From Caenimonas koreensis DSM 17982 (GTDB lineage Bacteria; Pseudomonadota; Gammaproteobacteria; Burkholderiales; Burkholderiaceae_C), in assembly GCF_009646335.1 (NCBI RefSeq), contig NZ_WJBU01000002.1:186001-250000 (forward strand): a stretch of DNA of 64,000 nucleotides, in the 5' to 3' direction. How positions within the stretch are numbered: position 1 is the first letter of the stretch; every line of letters starts with the position of its first letter. The translations under genes were made by a program, and so were the position numbers. The notes below the pieces were generated by a model. It did not search any database. It was not told the DNA's origin and worked only from the letters and a program-made list of their open reading frames with translations. Positions 1 through 9,513 of the stretch are shown piece by piece.

Positions 1-629
1 CCCGCAGCGAACAAACCTGACCACGCCATGCCCATCACGATCTGCGCCATCAGGAAGGCAGCCCAGTCCTGGCGGATCGACGGCGGGTCCTTGGCGGACT
101 GCGTGAGTAGCCAGCTGTAGAAAGCCCAGGCGAGTGAGGCCAGCAGCACGTACAGATCACCCGGCACGAGATGCACGGCAGCCAGCACGGCGAGATCTCC
201 CCGGCTGAGCACCACCAGCACGCCCGCAATCGAGAGCAGCGCACCCAGGACTTGCCGCGTCGTGATGCGCTGGCCGAAAAAGAGCGCGCCCACACCAATC
301 ATCCACACCGGCATGCTCGCTGCGATCAACGTCACGTTCACCGGCGTCGAAGTCTTCAGCGCCAGGTACTGCAGCGCGTTGTAGCAGCCCACGCCCAGCA
401 GGCCGAGCAACGCAAAGCGCTTCCAGTTCGGCCAGAGTGCGCTGTCGCGCTTGAGCACCCACGCTGCGAACGGCAGCAGGAAGATGAAGGCGAGCGCCCA
501 TCGCAAAAAATTGAGCGTGATCGGCGGCGCGATGCCCGCCATCATGCGGCCGACCACGGCGTTGCCAGCCCACAGCAGCGGCGGGATGGTGAGGTAAACA
601 GCGGTTTGGAAAGTCAGGCGTTGGTTCAT
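1..629 (-). CDS. EamA/DMT-family transporter, C-terminus cut by window edge
   Basis: Reading from the ATG at 629 toward base 1 gives about 209 residues of a very hydrophobic protein, beginning MNQRLTFQTAVYLTIPP, with the motif LLWAGNAVVGR near residue 20. This N-terminal segment is typical of the EamA repeat of drug/metabolite transporters. Six or more membrane helices are visible, then the frame runs off the left end; full family members have about 300 residues and ten helices. It is an inner-membrane carrier, probably an exporter of amino acids or small metabolites, but the substrate cannot be read from sequence. It is divergent from the quinone oxidoreductase at 735. Family confident, function generic. 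Confidence 0.85.
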   Translation of the reverse strand, partial: MNQRLTFQTAVYLTIPPLLWAGNAVVGRMMAGIAPPITLNFLRWALAFIFLLPFAAWVLKRDSALWPNWKRFALLGLLGVGCYNALQYLALKTSTPVNVTLIAASMPVWMIGVGALFFGQRITTRQVLGALLSIAGVLVVLSRGDLAVLAAVHLVPGDLYVLLASLAWAFYSWLLTQSAKDPPSIRQDWAAFLMAQIVMGMAWSGLFAA

Positions 630-734
630 TGCGAACCCGTGACTCTATCGTGTGCGGCGAAATGCACTCGCGCAGCAAGTCACGCCGATTCGTGGCAGGA
701 TGACCGCCGTTTCATTTGCAAGAGGCAACACAGC

Positions 735-1715
735 ATGAAAGCCGTACAGATCAAGCAGCCCGGCGGGCCCGAACAAATGGTGTTGGTGGACGTTGAAGTC
801 GGCGAGCCCGGCCCCGGCGAGATCCGCATCCGGCACAAGGCGGTGGGCCTGAACTTCATCGACGTGTATCACCGCACCGGCATGTATCCGCTGCCGCTGC
901 CCGCGACGATCGGTATGGAAGCATCGGGCATTGTCGAAGCGGTGGGCGAGGGCGTCACGCACTTGAAAGCGGGTGACCGCGCAGCGTACGCCAGCCAGCC
1001 ACCGGGCAGCTACTGCGAGGCGCGCGTGATGCCCGCCAAGACGGTGTGCAAGCTGCCTGACTCGATCGACTTCGACACCGGCGCGGCCATGATGCTCAAG
1101 GGCCTTACTGCGCAATACCTGTTGAAGAAGACGCAGCCGCAAGACCGCCTGAAAGAAGGCGACTTCGTGCTGTTTCACGCAGCAGCCGGCGGCGTTGGCT
1201 TGATCGCGTGCCAATGGGCGCGTGCGATGGGCCTGCAATTGATCGGCACGGCGGGCTCGGCTGCGAAGTGCGCGCTGGCCAAGGAATACGGCGCGTCGCA
1301 TGTCATCGACTACACCAAGGAAGACTTCGTGGCGCGCGTGAAGGAGATCACCGGCGGCCGCGGCCTGAAGGTTGTCTATGACTCGGTGGGCAAAGACACC
1401 TGGGACAAATCGCTGGAGTGCCTGATGCCCTTCGGGCTGATGGCGAGCTTTGGCGCATCGTCGGGTCCGCCGGCGCCGTTTGCGCCGGGCGCCCTTGGCG
1501 CGAAGGGCTCGCTCTATGTGACGCGGCAGACGCTGTTTTCGCACATCGCCACGCGCGAGAGCACGCAGGCCATGGCCGACGACCTGTTCGATGTCGTGGG
1601 CAGCGGCAAGGTGAAGATCCGTATCGACCAGCGTTACCCACTTGCCGACGTGCAACAGGCCCACCGCGACCTCGAAGGGCGCAAGACCACCGGCTGCACG
1701 ATCCTGACTCTGTGA
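735..1715 (+). CDS. NADPH:quinone oxidoreductase, zinc-free MDR family
   Basis: This 326-residue protein starts MKAVQIKQPGGPEQM. It has the GroES-like N-domain and a Rossmann nucleotide site FHAAAGGVGLIACQWA near residues 150-165, as in quinone oxidoreductase (Qor). The zinc-binding cysteine cluster of alcohol dehydrogenases is absent, which supports NADPH-dependent one-electron reduction of quinones or enones in the cytoplasm. The frame stays open upstream to 171, but that stretch lies antisense to the EamA gene, and homologues begin at this ATG. The stop overlaps the GTG start of the Nudix gene (GTGA), so the two are probably translationally coupled. The physiological substrate is not evident. 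Confidence 0.92.
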   Translation: MKAVQIKQPGGPEQMVLVDVEVGEPGPGEIRIRHKAVGLNFIDVYHRTGMYPLPLPATIGMEASGIVEAVGEGVTHLKAGDRAAYASQPPGSYCEARVMPAKTVCKLPDSIDFDTGAAMMLKGLTAQYLLKKTQPQDRLKEGDFVLFHAAAGGVGLIACQWARAMGLQLIGTAGSAAKCALAKEYGASHVIDYTKEDFVARVKEITGGRGLKVVYDSVGKDTWDKSLECLMPFGLMASFGASSGPPAPFAPGALGAKGSLYVTRQTLFSHIATRESTQAMADDLFDVVGSGKVKIRIDQRYPLADVQQAHRDLEGRKTTGCTILTL

Positions 1716-2524
1716 GCGAGCACAGCGCGTGGCTGGACCGGTTGCGCGCCAGTGCGCAGCTGCCGCCTGCTGCGCCGCGTGTGCCTCTGTGGTGGGGCAC
1801 TGCCGTGATCGGATCGGTCGAGCCGGACTTCTTTGCGAAGGCGTTGCCGGCGCAGGCTATCGGTGTGCAGGGCTGGGTCGAGTATTCAGTGCGCGATGGC
1901 CAGGGCGGATGGGCGCTTGCCGGCGAGTTGACGAGCACGCTGGCCCTCATCGCCAATGCGCTGCGTCACTCAGGCTTCGCGCACACCTGGCGCGACGAGC
2001 AGCTTGCCGTTTGCGATGAGCACGGCACGCGCCTGGGAACGGTCGAGCGTGGGGTGGTGCGCCAGTTGGGCATTACCACGCACGCCGTGCACCTGGCCGG
2101 TGTGACGCCCGACGGCAGGCACTGGATCCAGCAGCGATCGCTCACCAAGGCCAACGACCCCGGCCTGTGGGACACGCTCATGGGCGGCATGGTGCCGGCG
2201 AGCGATACGGTCATGCAGTCGCTGGAGCGTGAGACATGGGAGGAAGCGGGCCTGCGCATCGACCAGCTGCGCGAGATCGAGCTGGGAGGCCGCATCGCGA
2301 CGAGCCGCCCGGCGCATGACCAGGTCGCGGGCTATGTGGTGGAAGACATTGACTGGTACCGCTGCGTCGTGCCCGACGGCGTGGCGCCGAGCAACCAGGA
2401 TGGGGAGGTTGCGCAGTTTGCTTTGTTGCCGCAAGCGCAATTGCACCAGCGTTTGCTGCAAGGTGAATTCACCACCGAGGCGGCCTTGATCTTCGCCGCC
2501 ATGACTGGCATTGCCGGTATCTAG
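1712..2524 (+). CDS. Nudix hydrolase with N-terminal DUF4743-type domain
   Basis: This is a 270-residue protein starting at GTG 1712, four bases overlapping the preceding stop. The first 110 or so residues resemble the DUF4743 domain that precedes Nudix domains in thiamine-diphosphate-related hydrolases. The Nudix box runs GGMVPASD...RETWEEAGL, with Asp in place of the first Glu of the consensus but the metal-binding REXXEE core intact. It likely hydrolyses a nucleoside- or thiamine-diphosphate derivative; the substrate is inferred only from the family. The stop shares the bases CTAG with the stop of the convergent transporter gene. Confidence 0.85.
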   Translation: MSEHSAWLDRLRASAQLPPAAPRVPLWWGTAVIGSVEPDFFAKALPAQAIGVQGWVEYSVRDGQGGWALAGELTSTLALIANALRHSGFAHTWRDEQLAVCDEHGTRLGTVERGVVRQLGITTHAVHLAGVTPDGRHWIQQRSLTKANDPGLWDTLMGGMVPASDTVMQSLERETWEEAGLRIDQLREIELGGRIATSRPAHDQVAGYVVEDIDWYRCVVPDGVAPSNQDGEVAQFALLPQAQLHQRLLQGEFTTEAALIFAAMTGIAGI

Positions 2525-4194
2525 CTCAGCGTACCAGCCTGGTTTTCCGGCAGGGACGCCTGTCGCAGGCGGTTCGGCGCGAGGGCGCCGGCTGTATCGA
2601 GGATGGGATACGCAATCGAGCAGATGTGCGAATTGATGCGCTTCAAGTCGCTGATCAGGTCGATATGCAGTGAACTGGTTTCCACGCTTTGCAGCGTGTT
2701 GCCGGACAGGCGCGTCAGGTGGGTCGACGCGTAGGCGCGCTCCAGGTCGCGAAAGCGCGCCTTTTCTTCGAGCAGTTTCTGCGCGTCGCGCACCGATCCA
2801 TTGAGGAACACGCTCATGCCCAGCCGCAGGTTGTCGACCAGGCGCTGGTGCAGCTCGCAGATCTCGGCCATGCCGGCATCCGAAAAACTGCGGCCCTTGC
2901 TGATCTTCTTGTCTTCGACGTCGATCAGGATGCGCTCGATGATGTCGCCCACCTGTTCCATGTTGATCGTGAAGCTGATGATGTCCGTCCAGCGGCGGCC
3001 CTCTTCTTCGGCCAGCGCCTCGCGGGAGATCTTGGTCAGGTAGTACTTGATGGCGGAGTAAAGCTCGTCGACGATGTCGTCCTGCTTGCGCAGCTCCTGC
3101 GCGAGCCGCAGGTCATTTGTCTTGATGACGGTCAGCATGCCCATCAGCATCGTCTCGACGACATCCGCCTGGTGAAGCGCCTCGCGCGCCGCGCACGAGA
3201 TCGCCAGTGAGGGTGTGGCGAGCGCCGAGGGATCGAGGTGATGGGGCCGCCCGGAGGCCAGTGTCTTCTCTGGCTTGGGCAACCACCGGCCGACCCACTT
3301 CGCCACCACGTCCGTCAGGCCGATGAACGTTGCCATTACCACCAGGTTGAAGCTGAGGTGAAAGAGCACAACCATGGTTGCGGCATCGGCGACATAGGGC
3401 CGCACGTACTTCAGCCACAGGCCGATGAGAGGTGCAGTCACGACGACGCCCATGGCCTTGAAGACAAAGTTGCCAAGTGGCACCTGCCGCACTTCAACTG
3501 ACGAGCGCGCCGTCGTGATGACTGCCAGCAGCCCGCTGCCGAGATTGGCGCCCAGCACGATGCCCAGCGCTGACTCCAGGGAAACGAGCCCTGAGGCCGC
3601 AAGTGTCGCGATCAGCAGCACGGTGGCCAGGCTCGAATACGCGATGACCGAGATGAATGCGCCCACCGTGATCTCGAGCATCAGCTCGGACGTGACCGAA
3701 GCCAGCAGCGCCTTGACGGCGGGCGAGCTGATCATGATTCGCGTCGAGTCCGAGATCAGGTGCAGGGCCAGCAGCATCAGCCCCAGGCCGACAAAAATCC
3801 GGCCGATGTGGCCGGCGGTCGTGGCCTGTCTCGACAGGAACATCACCACGCCCGTGAAGATGAACAGGGGGGACAACCACGACAGGTCGAACGAGAAGAC
3901 GACCGCCATCAGGCTTGTGCCCACATCGGCGCCGAGCATCACGGCGAGCGCCATGGGCAGCGTGACAAGGCCCTGGCCCACGAAGGCGGACACAATCAAA
4001 GCGGTGGCGGTGCTGGACTGGATCAGTGCCGTGACGCCCAGGCCCGAGATGGCCGCGGCGGCGCGGTTGGAGACGCTGTGCGAGAGAACGTTGCGCAAGT
4101 TGGCACCGAAGACCCGCAGGATTTCGGTGCGTACAAGGTGCGTGCCCCACACCAGCAGCGCAATAGCTGCAAGCAAATTCAACAAATGCTTCAT
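2521..4194 (-). CDS. Na+/phosphate cotransporter family protein with PhoU-like C-domain
   Basis: This 557-residue protein contains two Na/Pi-cotransporter repeats. The QSSTATAL motif near residue 59 and the related YSSLATVLL stretch near residue 185 are the characteristic QSS-type signatures. Eight to nine membrane helices fill the first 310 residues. The rest (about 330-540) is a soluble helical region resembling PhoU domains (EALHQADVVETMLM, MEQVGDIIERIL). It should import phosphate with sodium, or act in phosphate signalling through the PhoU-like tail. A heptanucleotide repeat array lies 35 bases upstream of the start and could affect expression. The terminus overlaps the convergent Nudix stop. 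Confidence 0.9.
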   Translation of the reverse strand: MKHLLNLLAAIALLVWGTHLVRTEILRVFGANLRNVLSHSVSNRAAAAISGLGVTALIQSSTATALIVSAFVGQGLVTLPMALAVMLGADVGTSLMAVVFSFDLSWLSPLFIFTGVVMFLSRQATTAGHIGRIFVGLGLMLLALHLISDSTRIMISSPAVKALLASVTSELMLEITVGAFISVIAYSSLATVLLIATLAASGLVSLESALGIVLGANLGSGLLAVITTARSSVEVRQVPLGNFVFKAMGVVVTAPLIGLWLKYVRPYVADAATMVVLFHLSFNLVVMATFIGLTDVVAKWVGRWLPKPEKTLASGRPHHLDPSALATPSLAISCAAREALHQADVVETMLMGMLTVIKTNDLRLAQELRKQDDIVDELYSAIKYYLTKISREALAEEEGRRWTDIISFTINMEQVGDIIERILIDVEDKKISKGRSFSDAGMAEICELHQRLVDNLRLGMSVFLNGSVRDAQKLLEEKARFRDLERAYASTHLTRLSGNTLQSVETSSLHIDLISDLKRINSHICSIAYPILDTAGALAPNRLRQASLPENQAGTLS

Positions 4195-4228
4195 CGTCTG
4201 CGACGACTATACGCCGGGGAGAGGTTGA

Positions 4229-4288
4229 GCGTTCGGCGTTCGGCGTTCGGCGTTCGGCGTTCGGCGTTCGGCGTTCGGCGTTCGGCGT
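4229..4288. repeat. Tandem heptanucleotide array (GCGTTCG)x8 plus partial copy
   Basis: Eight perfect head-to-tail copies of GCGTTCG occupy 4229-4284, followed by a partial GCGT. The array is flanked by an 8-base inverted repeat, GTTGAGCG at 4224-4231 and CGCTCAAC at 4300-4307. It sits between the start of the Na/Pi transporter (4194) and the lspA stop (4310), in the likely leader or promoter of the transporter. Seven is about two thirds of a helical turn, so copy-number change would rotate upstream elements. Whether the length varies is unknown. Confidence 0.95.
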
Positions 4289-4309
4289 CATCGCATCCCC
4301 GCTCAACGC

Positions 4310-4810
4310 TTAACGAGAACGGCGCACTCGAAGCAGCTCGTCAAGCACCATGCAGACGGCACCGATGGTGATGGCGCTGTCCGCCACGTTGAACGCCGGG
4401 AAGAACCAGCCGGCCCAGTGCACCTGGATGAAGTCCACCACGTAGCCGTGCAGCATGCGATCGACGACATTGCCGATGGCGCCGCCGAGGATCAGCGCCA
4501 TGGCGAACGAGAAGAGCTTCTGCCCGGCATGCGAGCGCAGCATCCACACAATGAAGATCGCGGCGGCGATGCCAATGCCGGTGAAGAGCCAGCGCTGCCA
4601 GCCCGATGCCGATGCGAGGAACGAGAAGGCAGCGCCCGTGTTGTGCGCACGAACCACGTTGAAGAAGCTGGTGACGTAAGTCGAGTCGCCGAGCTGGTAG
4701 TACCCAAGGATCAGCACTTTGGTGAACTGGTCCGCGATGAACACCACCAGCGACAAGCCCAGCCAGGGCAGCCACGCCGAACCTGAAGATGAAGACGAAC
4801 GCGAGGCCAT
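4310..4810 (-). CDS. lspA: Lipoprotein signal peptidase (signal peptidase II)
   Basis: This 166-residue inner-membrane aspartic protease cleaves prolipoprotein signal peptides after the lipobox cysteine is diacylated. Four membrane helices are visible. Both catalytic aspartates lie in conserved blocks: [15 protein letters not shown] near residues 113-127 and FNVADSAI near 140. The N-terminus carries a serine run ([13 protein letters not shown]). The ATG overlaps the ileS stop by one base (TGATG), the classic ileS-lspA arrangement, implying coupled translation. One likely substrate in this window is the lipoprotein esterase at 9514-10896. Confidence 0.97.
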   Translation of the reverse strand: MASRSSSSSGSAWLPWLGLSLVVFIADQFTKVLILGYYQLGDSTYVTSFFNVVRAHNTGAAFSFLASASGWQRWLFTGIGIAAAIFIVWMLRSHAGQKLFSFAMALILGGAIGNVVDRMLHGYVVDFIQVHWAGWFFPAFNVADSAITIGAVCMVLDELLRVRRSR

Positions 4811-7680
4811 CAGGCGAACTTCCTGTCTTCACCCGCGCCGAACAGGTTGCTCGTGCAGCGGCCGCAAATGGCGGGGTGCGCGTCGTCGCTGCCGACGTCG
4901 TCGCGCCAGTGCCAGCAACGCTCGCACTTCGTCGCTTCAGACGGCGTGACTTTGACGGCCAGCGTATCGCCGGCGTCGATAGCGAACTTCGACGTGATGA
5001 AGACGAACTTCGCGTCGTCGCCCAGGCTCACCAGTGCTTCCCACAAGTCGCCATGCGCTTGCAGCGGCACCGTGAGTTCGACGTTCGCCTGCAGCGACGA
5101 GCCGACCTGGCCGCCTTCACGCAGCGACTCGATTTCTTTGTTGACGAGTTCGCGCGCGGTGCGGATCTTGGCCCACTTCTCCATCAGCGCTGCATCGGGC
5201 GCGCCGAGTTCGCTGTAGGTCTCGAAGAAGATCGACTCGGACGTGCCGAAGATCTTCCATGCCTCTTCTGCGGTGAAGCTCAGGAACGGTGCCATCCAGC
5301 GCAGCATGGCGTGCGTGATCGTCCACAAGGCCGTTTGCGCACTGCGGCGGGCGAGCGACTTGGGAGCGGTGGTGTAGAGGCGGTCTTTGAGGATGTCGAG
5401 GTAGAACGCGCCGAGGTCTTCGGAGCAATACACCTGCAGCTTCGCGACCACGGGATGGAACTCGTACACCTCGTAGTGCGCCAGCACTTCCGCCTGGAAC
5501 TGCGCGGCGCGCGAGAGTGCGTAGCGATCAATTTCGAGCATCTGCTCCAGCGGCACGGCGTCTTTCGCAGGGTCGAAGTCGCTCACGTTCGCCATCAGGA
5601 AGCGCAGCGTGTTGCGGATGCGGCGGTAGGCATCGACGACGCGCGCGAGGATCTTGTCGTCACCTGCGATGTCTCCTGAGTAGTCGGACGCAGCAACCCA
5701 CAAGCGCACGATTTCCGCGCCGAGCTTCTTGTTGATTTCCTGCGGCTCGATGCCGTTGCCGAGCGACTTGCTCATCTTGATGCCCTTGCTGTCCACGGTG
5801 AAGCCGTGGGTGAGCAAGCTGCGATAGGGCGCGCGGCCATACATCGCGCAGGCAGTGAGCAGCGATGAGTGGAACCAGCCGCGATGCTGGTCGTGGCCTT
5901 CGAGGTACAGGTCGGCTTCCGGGCCGTTCTCATGGCCCGAGCCGGCATGCGAGTGCTTGAGCACGGTGGTGTGCGTCGTGCCCGAGTCGAACCACACTTC
6001 GAGGATGTCGGTGCTCTTGGTGTATTGCGGCGCATCAGCGGCGACGCCGGCCCTGGCAAAGATTTCCTCGGTCGAGGCCTTGCTCCATGCCTCGATGCCG
6101 CCGGCTTCAACCATGTCAGCGGCGATGTCGAGGATTTCCATCGTCTTCGGGTGCAGCTCGCCCGAATCCTTGTGCAGGAAGAAGGGCAGCGGCACGCCCC
6201 AGCTGCGCTGGCGCGAGATGCACCAGTCGGGCCGGCCTGCGATCATGTCGCGCAGGCGGGCACGGCCGTTTTCCGGATAGAAGTTCGTTTCCTCGATCGC
6301 TTCAAGTGCTGTCTGGCGCAGCGTCTTCGGTGCCTTGTCTTTGGTGAACACGCCCACGCCTTCATCCATGCGGATGAACCACTGCGCTGCTGCACGGTAG
6401 ATCACGGGCGACTTGTGGCGCCAGCAGTGTGGGTAGCTGTGCGTGATGGTTTCGGTGGCGAACAGGCGGTCGGATTGGCTGAGCACTTCGATGATGCGCG
6501 GCACGGCCTTCCAGATGTTCAGGCCGCCGAACAGCGGGAAGTCCGCCGCGTAAGAGCCGTTGCCCTGCACCGGGTTGAGGATGTCGTCGTAGGCCATGCC
6601 GTTCGACACGCATGAGTTGAAGTCATCCAGGCCGTAGGCAGGCGACGAGTGGACGATACCGGTGCCGTCATCAGCGGTGGCGTAGTCAGCCAGGTACACG
6701 GGTGACAGGCGCTTGTAGCCGGGATCGACGTCGTACAGCGGGTGGCGGAAGTTGATGCCGCCCAGCGCCTGGCCCTTCACGGTGGCGAGCACGCGCCCTT
6801 CGAGCTTGTAGCGCTCCAGGCATTTTTCGACGAGCGTCGCCGCGAGGATCAGCATGCCGCGTGGCGTGTCCACCAGCGAATACTCAAGCTCGGGATTGAG
6901 GTTGAGCGCCTGGTTGGCGGGGATGGTCCATGCGGTGGTCGTCCAGATCACGGCGTAGATCGGCTTGGGCGGTGCCTCGGTCGTGAGGCCGAAGGCTGTG
7001 ACGACCTTCCACGGCTCGTCGGCGGCAAAGCCCACGTCGAGCGTTTGCGACTTCTTGTCGGCGTATTCGATTTCGAATTCGGCGAGCGACGAGCCGCAGT
7101 CGAAGCACCAGTACACGGGCTTCAAGCCCCGATACACAAAGCCGCGTTCGATCACGCGCTTGAATGCGCGGATTTCCTGCGCCTCGTTCACGAAGTCCAT
7201 CGTGCGGTAGGGGTGGTCCCAGTCGCCCAGCACGCCCAGGCGCTTGAAGTCGCCCATCTGCAGCGCGATCTGCTCGGTGGCGTAAGCGCGGCTCTTGGCC
7301 TGCATCTCATCGCGCGGCAGGTTGCGGCCATGCAGCTTTTCGATGGCGTTCTCGATCGGCAGGCCGTGGCAGTCCCAGCCGGGGATGTAGGCGGCGTCCA
7401 TGCCCTTGAGCTGGCGCGCCTTGACGATCATGTCTTTGAGGATCTTGTTGACGGCGTGACCCATGTGGATCTGGCCGTTGGCGTAGGGCGGGCCGTCGTG
7501 CAGCACGAATTTTTCGTGGCCGCAGCGTGCGGCGCGCAGCTTCTTGTAAAGGCCCTCGTCTTCCCACTGCTTGACCCAGCCCGGCTCGCGCTTGGGCAAG
7601 TCGCCGCGCATGGGGAAGGGGGTTTCGGTGAGGTTGAGCGTGGCGCGGTAATCAGTCTTGTCGGCGGTCTTGTCGGTCAT
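4810..7680 (-). CDS. ileS: Isoleucyl-tRNA synthetase
   Basis: This 956-residue class I synthetase charges tRNA-Ile. The HIGH-type motif is HMGH in the block [16 protein letters not shown], the KMSKS loop is [11 protein letters not shown], and the C-terminal zinc site is CERCWHW...ICGRC. The ATG at 7680 is chosen because the family begins just before [18 protein letters not shown] and GAAAG precedes it. The frame stays open further upstream to 7812, but that part overlaps ribF and a repeat-like hairpin. It sits in a ribF-ileS-lspA line, a common order in proteobacteria. Confidence 0.98.
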   Translation of the reverse strand: MTDKTADKTDYRATLNLTETPFPMRGDLPKREPGWVKQWEDEGLYKKLRAARCGHEKFVLHDGPPYANGQIHMGHAVNKILKDMIVKARQLKGMDAAYIPGWDCHGLPIENAIEKLHGRNLPRDEMQAKSRAYATEQIALQMGDFKRLGVLGDWDHPYRTMDFVNEAQEIRAFKRVIERGFVYRGLKPVYWCFDCGSSLAEFEIEYADKKSQTLDVGFAADEPWKVVTAFGLTTEAPPKPIYAVIWTTTAWTIPANQALNLNPELEYSLVDTPRGMLILAATLVEKCLERYKLEGRVLATVKGQALGGINFRHPLYDVDPGYKRLSPVYLADYATADDGTGIVHSSPAYGLDDFNSCVSNGMAYDDILNPVQGNGSYAADFPLFGGLNIWKAVPRIIEVLSQSDRLFATETITHSYPHCWRHKSPVIYRAAAQWFIRMDEGVGVFTKDKAPKTLRQTALEAIEETNFYPENGRARLRDMIAGRPDWCISRQRSWGVPLPFFLHKDSGELHPKTMEILDIAADMVEAGGIEAWSKASTEEIFARAGVAADAPQYTKSTDILEVWFDSGTTHTTVLKHSHAGSGHENGPEADLYLEGHDQHRGWFHSSLLTACAMYGRAPYRSLLTHGFTVDSKGIKMSKSLGNGIEPQEINKKLGAEIVRLWVAASDYSGDIAGDDKILARVVDAYRRIRNTLRFLMANVSDFDPAKDAVPLEQMLEIDRYALSRAAQFQAEVLAHYEVYEFHPVVAKLQVYCSEDLGAFYLDILKDRLYTTAPKSLARRSAQTALWTITHAMLRWMAPFLSFTAEEAWKIFGTSESIFFETYSELGAPDAALMEKWAKIRTARELVNKEIESLREGGQVGSSLQANVELTVPLQAHGDLWEALVSLGDDAKFVFITSKFAIDAGDTLAVKVTPSEATKCERCWHWRDDVGSDDAHPAICGRCTSNLFGAGEDRKFA

Positions 7681-7710
7681 GAAAGTCTTTCGGCGATTCG
7701 TGGGTTTGTC

Positions 7711-7731
7711 ATCCCGGGAGTGGGCCGGGAT
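7711..7731. repeat. REP-like hairpin between ribF and ileS
   Basis: ATCCCGG (7711-7717) pairs perfectly with CCGGGAT (7725-7731) around a 7-base loop. The surrounding 90-base gap (7681-7771) reads, in one minus frame, as [12 protein letters not shown]. This is close to the WIPA-type peptide often produced when extragenic palindromic repeats are translated, so a dispersed REP-type element is likely. No second copy was noticed in this window. Confidence 0.5.
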
Positions 7732-7771
7732 CCATGTGTCGTCCAGGCAAGGGGCCCGGAAATTCGAATCG

Positions 7772-8770
7772 CTAAATTCGGTCGCGCGTCGTTTGCCGGC
7801 GCGTGGACGCAAAGAAGGTGCGAGCGTCGTCGCAGTCTTTGCGAATGCCCTGTGTGAGGGCTTCCAGACTGTCGTACTTCAACTCGTCGTGCAATTTGTG
7901 CAGCAGGTCCACGCGGATGATCTTACCGTAGGCCCCCTCAGGGCCCAGCTCGTCGGGCCATTCGAGGCAATGCGTCTCCAGCAGCACCCGGCCACCGTTG
8001 ACGTCGCCCGGGTCGATGGACGGCCGGATGCCCAGATTGGCAACGCCGGGTACCAGCTGCTCGCCGAGCCCTGCGACCTGCACGGCGAAGATGCCGCTGG
8101 CCGCTGGCTTCCAGTGTGAAAAGCGCAGGTTCAGCGTCTTGAATCCGAGTTCGCGGCCGAGCTTGCGGCCATGCACCACGTGCCCGCTGATGCTGTACGG
8201 CCTGCCCAGCAATGCGGCGGCAGCCGTCATGTCGCCACGCGTCAGCGCATCGCGCACCGCCGAGCTGGACACGCGCAGGCCGCGCACTTCGTAGCTGTTC
8301 ATGCGCGCCACGTCGAAGCCGCGCGCGGCGCCGGCCGCGTCGAGCATGGCGTAGTCGCCAGCGCGCTTGGCGCCAAAGCGGAAGTCGTCACCCACCAGCA
8401 CATATTTCGCGCCCAGGCCTTTGACGAGCACGTCGTCGATGAACGCTTGCGGCACTTGGGCGGACAAGCGTGCGTCGAACGGGAGCACCACGCATTGGTC
8501 GACGCCGCAGCTGGCGAGTTCAGTGAGCTTGTCGCGCAGGGTCGCGATGCGCGCGGGCGCCAGCTCAGGCTTGCGCGCCAGTGCCGCAAAGTAGTCGCGC
8601 GGATGCGGCTCGAATGTCATCACGCAGCTGGGCACACCGCGATGCCTGGCTTCGCTATTGAGCAGCGCGAGCATGGCCTGGTGGCCGCGATGCACGCCGT
8701 CGAAGTTGCCGATCGTGAGCGCGCAGGCCGGCGCAATGCCCGGGTGATGGAAGCCTCTGAAAATGCGCAT
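7772..8770 (-). CDS. ribF: Bifunctional riboflavin kinase / FAD synthetase
   Basis: This 332-residue protein has an N-terminal FMN adenylyltransferase domain with the nucleotidyltransferase motif [10 protein letters not shown] near residues 22-31. Its C-terminal riboflavin kinase domain carries [11 protein letters not shown], where enzymes of the family usually have a G-x-PTxN block (here KTLN), and GVANLGIRP. It makes FMN and then FAD in the cytoplasm. FAD users are common nearby: two acyl-CoA dehydrogenases, trxB and several flavoproteins. It is the first gene of the ribF-ileS-lspA line on the minus strand. Confidence 0.97.
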   Translation of the reverse strand: MRIFRGFHHPGIAPACALTIGNFDGVHRGHQAMLALLNSEARHRGVPSCVMTFEPHPRDYFAALARKPELAPARIATLRDKLTELASCGVDQCVVLPFDARLSAQVPQAFIDDVLVKGLGAKYVLVGDDFRFGAKRAGDYAMLDAAGAARGFDVARMNSYEVRGLRVSSSAVRDALTRGDMTAAAALLGRPYSISGHVVHGRKLGRELGFKTLNLRFSHWKPAASGIFAVQVAGLGEQLVPGVANLGIRPSIDPGDVNGGRVLLETHCLEWPDELGPEGAYGKIIRVDLLHKLHDELKYDSLEALTQGIRKDCDDARTFFASTRRQTTRDRI

Positions 8771-8831
8771 CGCGTTCCGGTGTTATCTTTTTGATAGCAA
8801 CTTAAGCCGATCTGGCAAGCGTCGCAGGGTT

Positions 8832-8847
8832 GTCCGCTGTAGCGGAC
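8832..8847. promoter_or_regulatory. 16-base palindrome in the HNH gene promoter region
   Basis: GTCCGCT at 8832-8838 and AGCGGAC at 8841-8847 form a perfect inverted repeat with a 2-base centre. TATATT at 8865-8870 is a plausible -10 hexamer for the HNH gene at 8942, which places the palindrome over the -35 position. This is where a repressor would bind. The regulator is unknown, and the -35 hexamer itself is poor. Confidence 0.4.
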
Positions 8848-8941
8848 GGTTCATCAAAACAAGGTATATTGTGCTGTAGCCGCGCTTTGCTGCGCCGCCT
8901 GACCTCGTGCCTGGTTTCCTGTTCAATCAAGGAGTCCTGTT

Positions 8942-9499
8942 TTGAAGGTTCTGAAGCTGTCCGCCCAAGGCTTGCCCCAGTCGTGGATTTCGCTGGAGCA
9001 GGCGGTGCTGCACTACGCTGCCGATGAGGTGCGCTGGGAAGTCGGCGCGCAAGTGGCGCTCTTTCGTGGCGGCCACAACGCCGAGACGGGCCTTCAATCG
9101 CAGATCAGCGTGTCGAGCATCATCGGCACCAAGGGCGTGCCGAACATCAACCCGTTCGACCTCAAGCCGGGCCTCACCAACACCAAGCTCTTCGCGCGCG
9201 ACCGCAATGTGTGCGCCTATTGCGGCCTGGTGCACTACGAAGAAGAGCTCACCCGCGAGCACATCATCCCGTTCGCGCAAAACGGCAAGGACCACTGGAT
9301 GAATGTGGTCACCGCGTGCCGCGCCTGCAACCACCGCAAGAGCAACCGCACGCCCGAGCAGGCGCGCATGCCGCTGCTGTTCGCGCCCTACATTCCCAGC
9401 CTGTGGGAAGACTTCATCCTTCGCAACCGCCGCATCCTGGCGGACCAGATGGAGTTTTTGATGGCGCACCTGCCGAAGACGTCGCGGCTATATACGTAG
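8942..9499 (+). CDS. HNH endonuclease family protein
   Basis: This 185-residue protein has a clear HNH nuclease core: CAYCG near residue 92, then EHIIPFAQNGKDHWMNVVTACRACNHRK. These are two CxxC zinc pairs with catalytic His and Asn. The start is TTG at 8942; AAGGAG at 8929-8934, seven bases before it, decides this start. The roughly 85-residue N-terminal part is not recognised. It stands alone, with no methylase, toxin or phage gene next to it, so restriction is not supported by context. It may be a housekeeping nuclease conserved in Burkholderiales. Its role is unknown. Confidence 0.85.
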   Translation: MKVLKLSAQGLPQSWISLEQAVLHYAADEVRWEVGAQVALFRGGHNAETGLQSQISVSSIIGTKGVPNINPFDLKPGLTNTKLFARDRNVCAYCGLVHYEEELTREHIIPFAQNGKDHWMNVVTACRACNHRKSNRTPEQARMPLLFAPYIPSLWEDFILRNRRILADQMEFLMAHLPKTSRLYT

Positions 9500-9513
9500 C
9501 CTGCGAACAGGCT

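Noticed and set aside
171..734. Longer N-terminus of the quinone oxidoreductase starting at 171
   Set aside because: That part is antisense to the EamA gene and does not resemble the family, which starts at the ATG 735.
7681..7812. N-terminal extension of ileS to 7812
   Set aside because: The family start is at 7680, and the extra part overlaps ribF and a REP-like hairpin; its WIPA-type peptide is what translated repeats look like.
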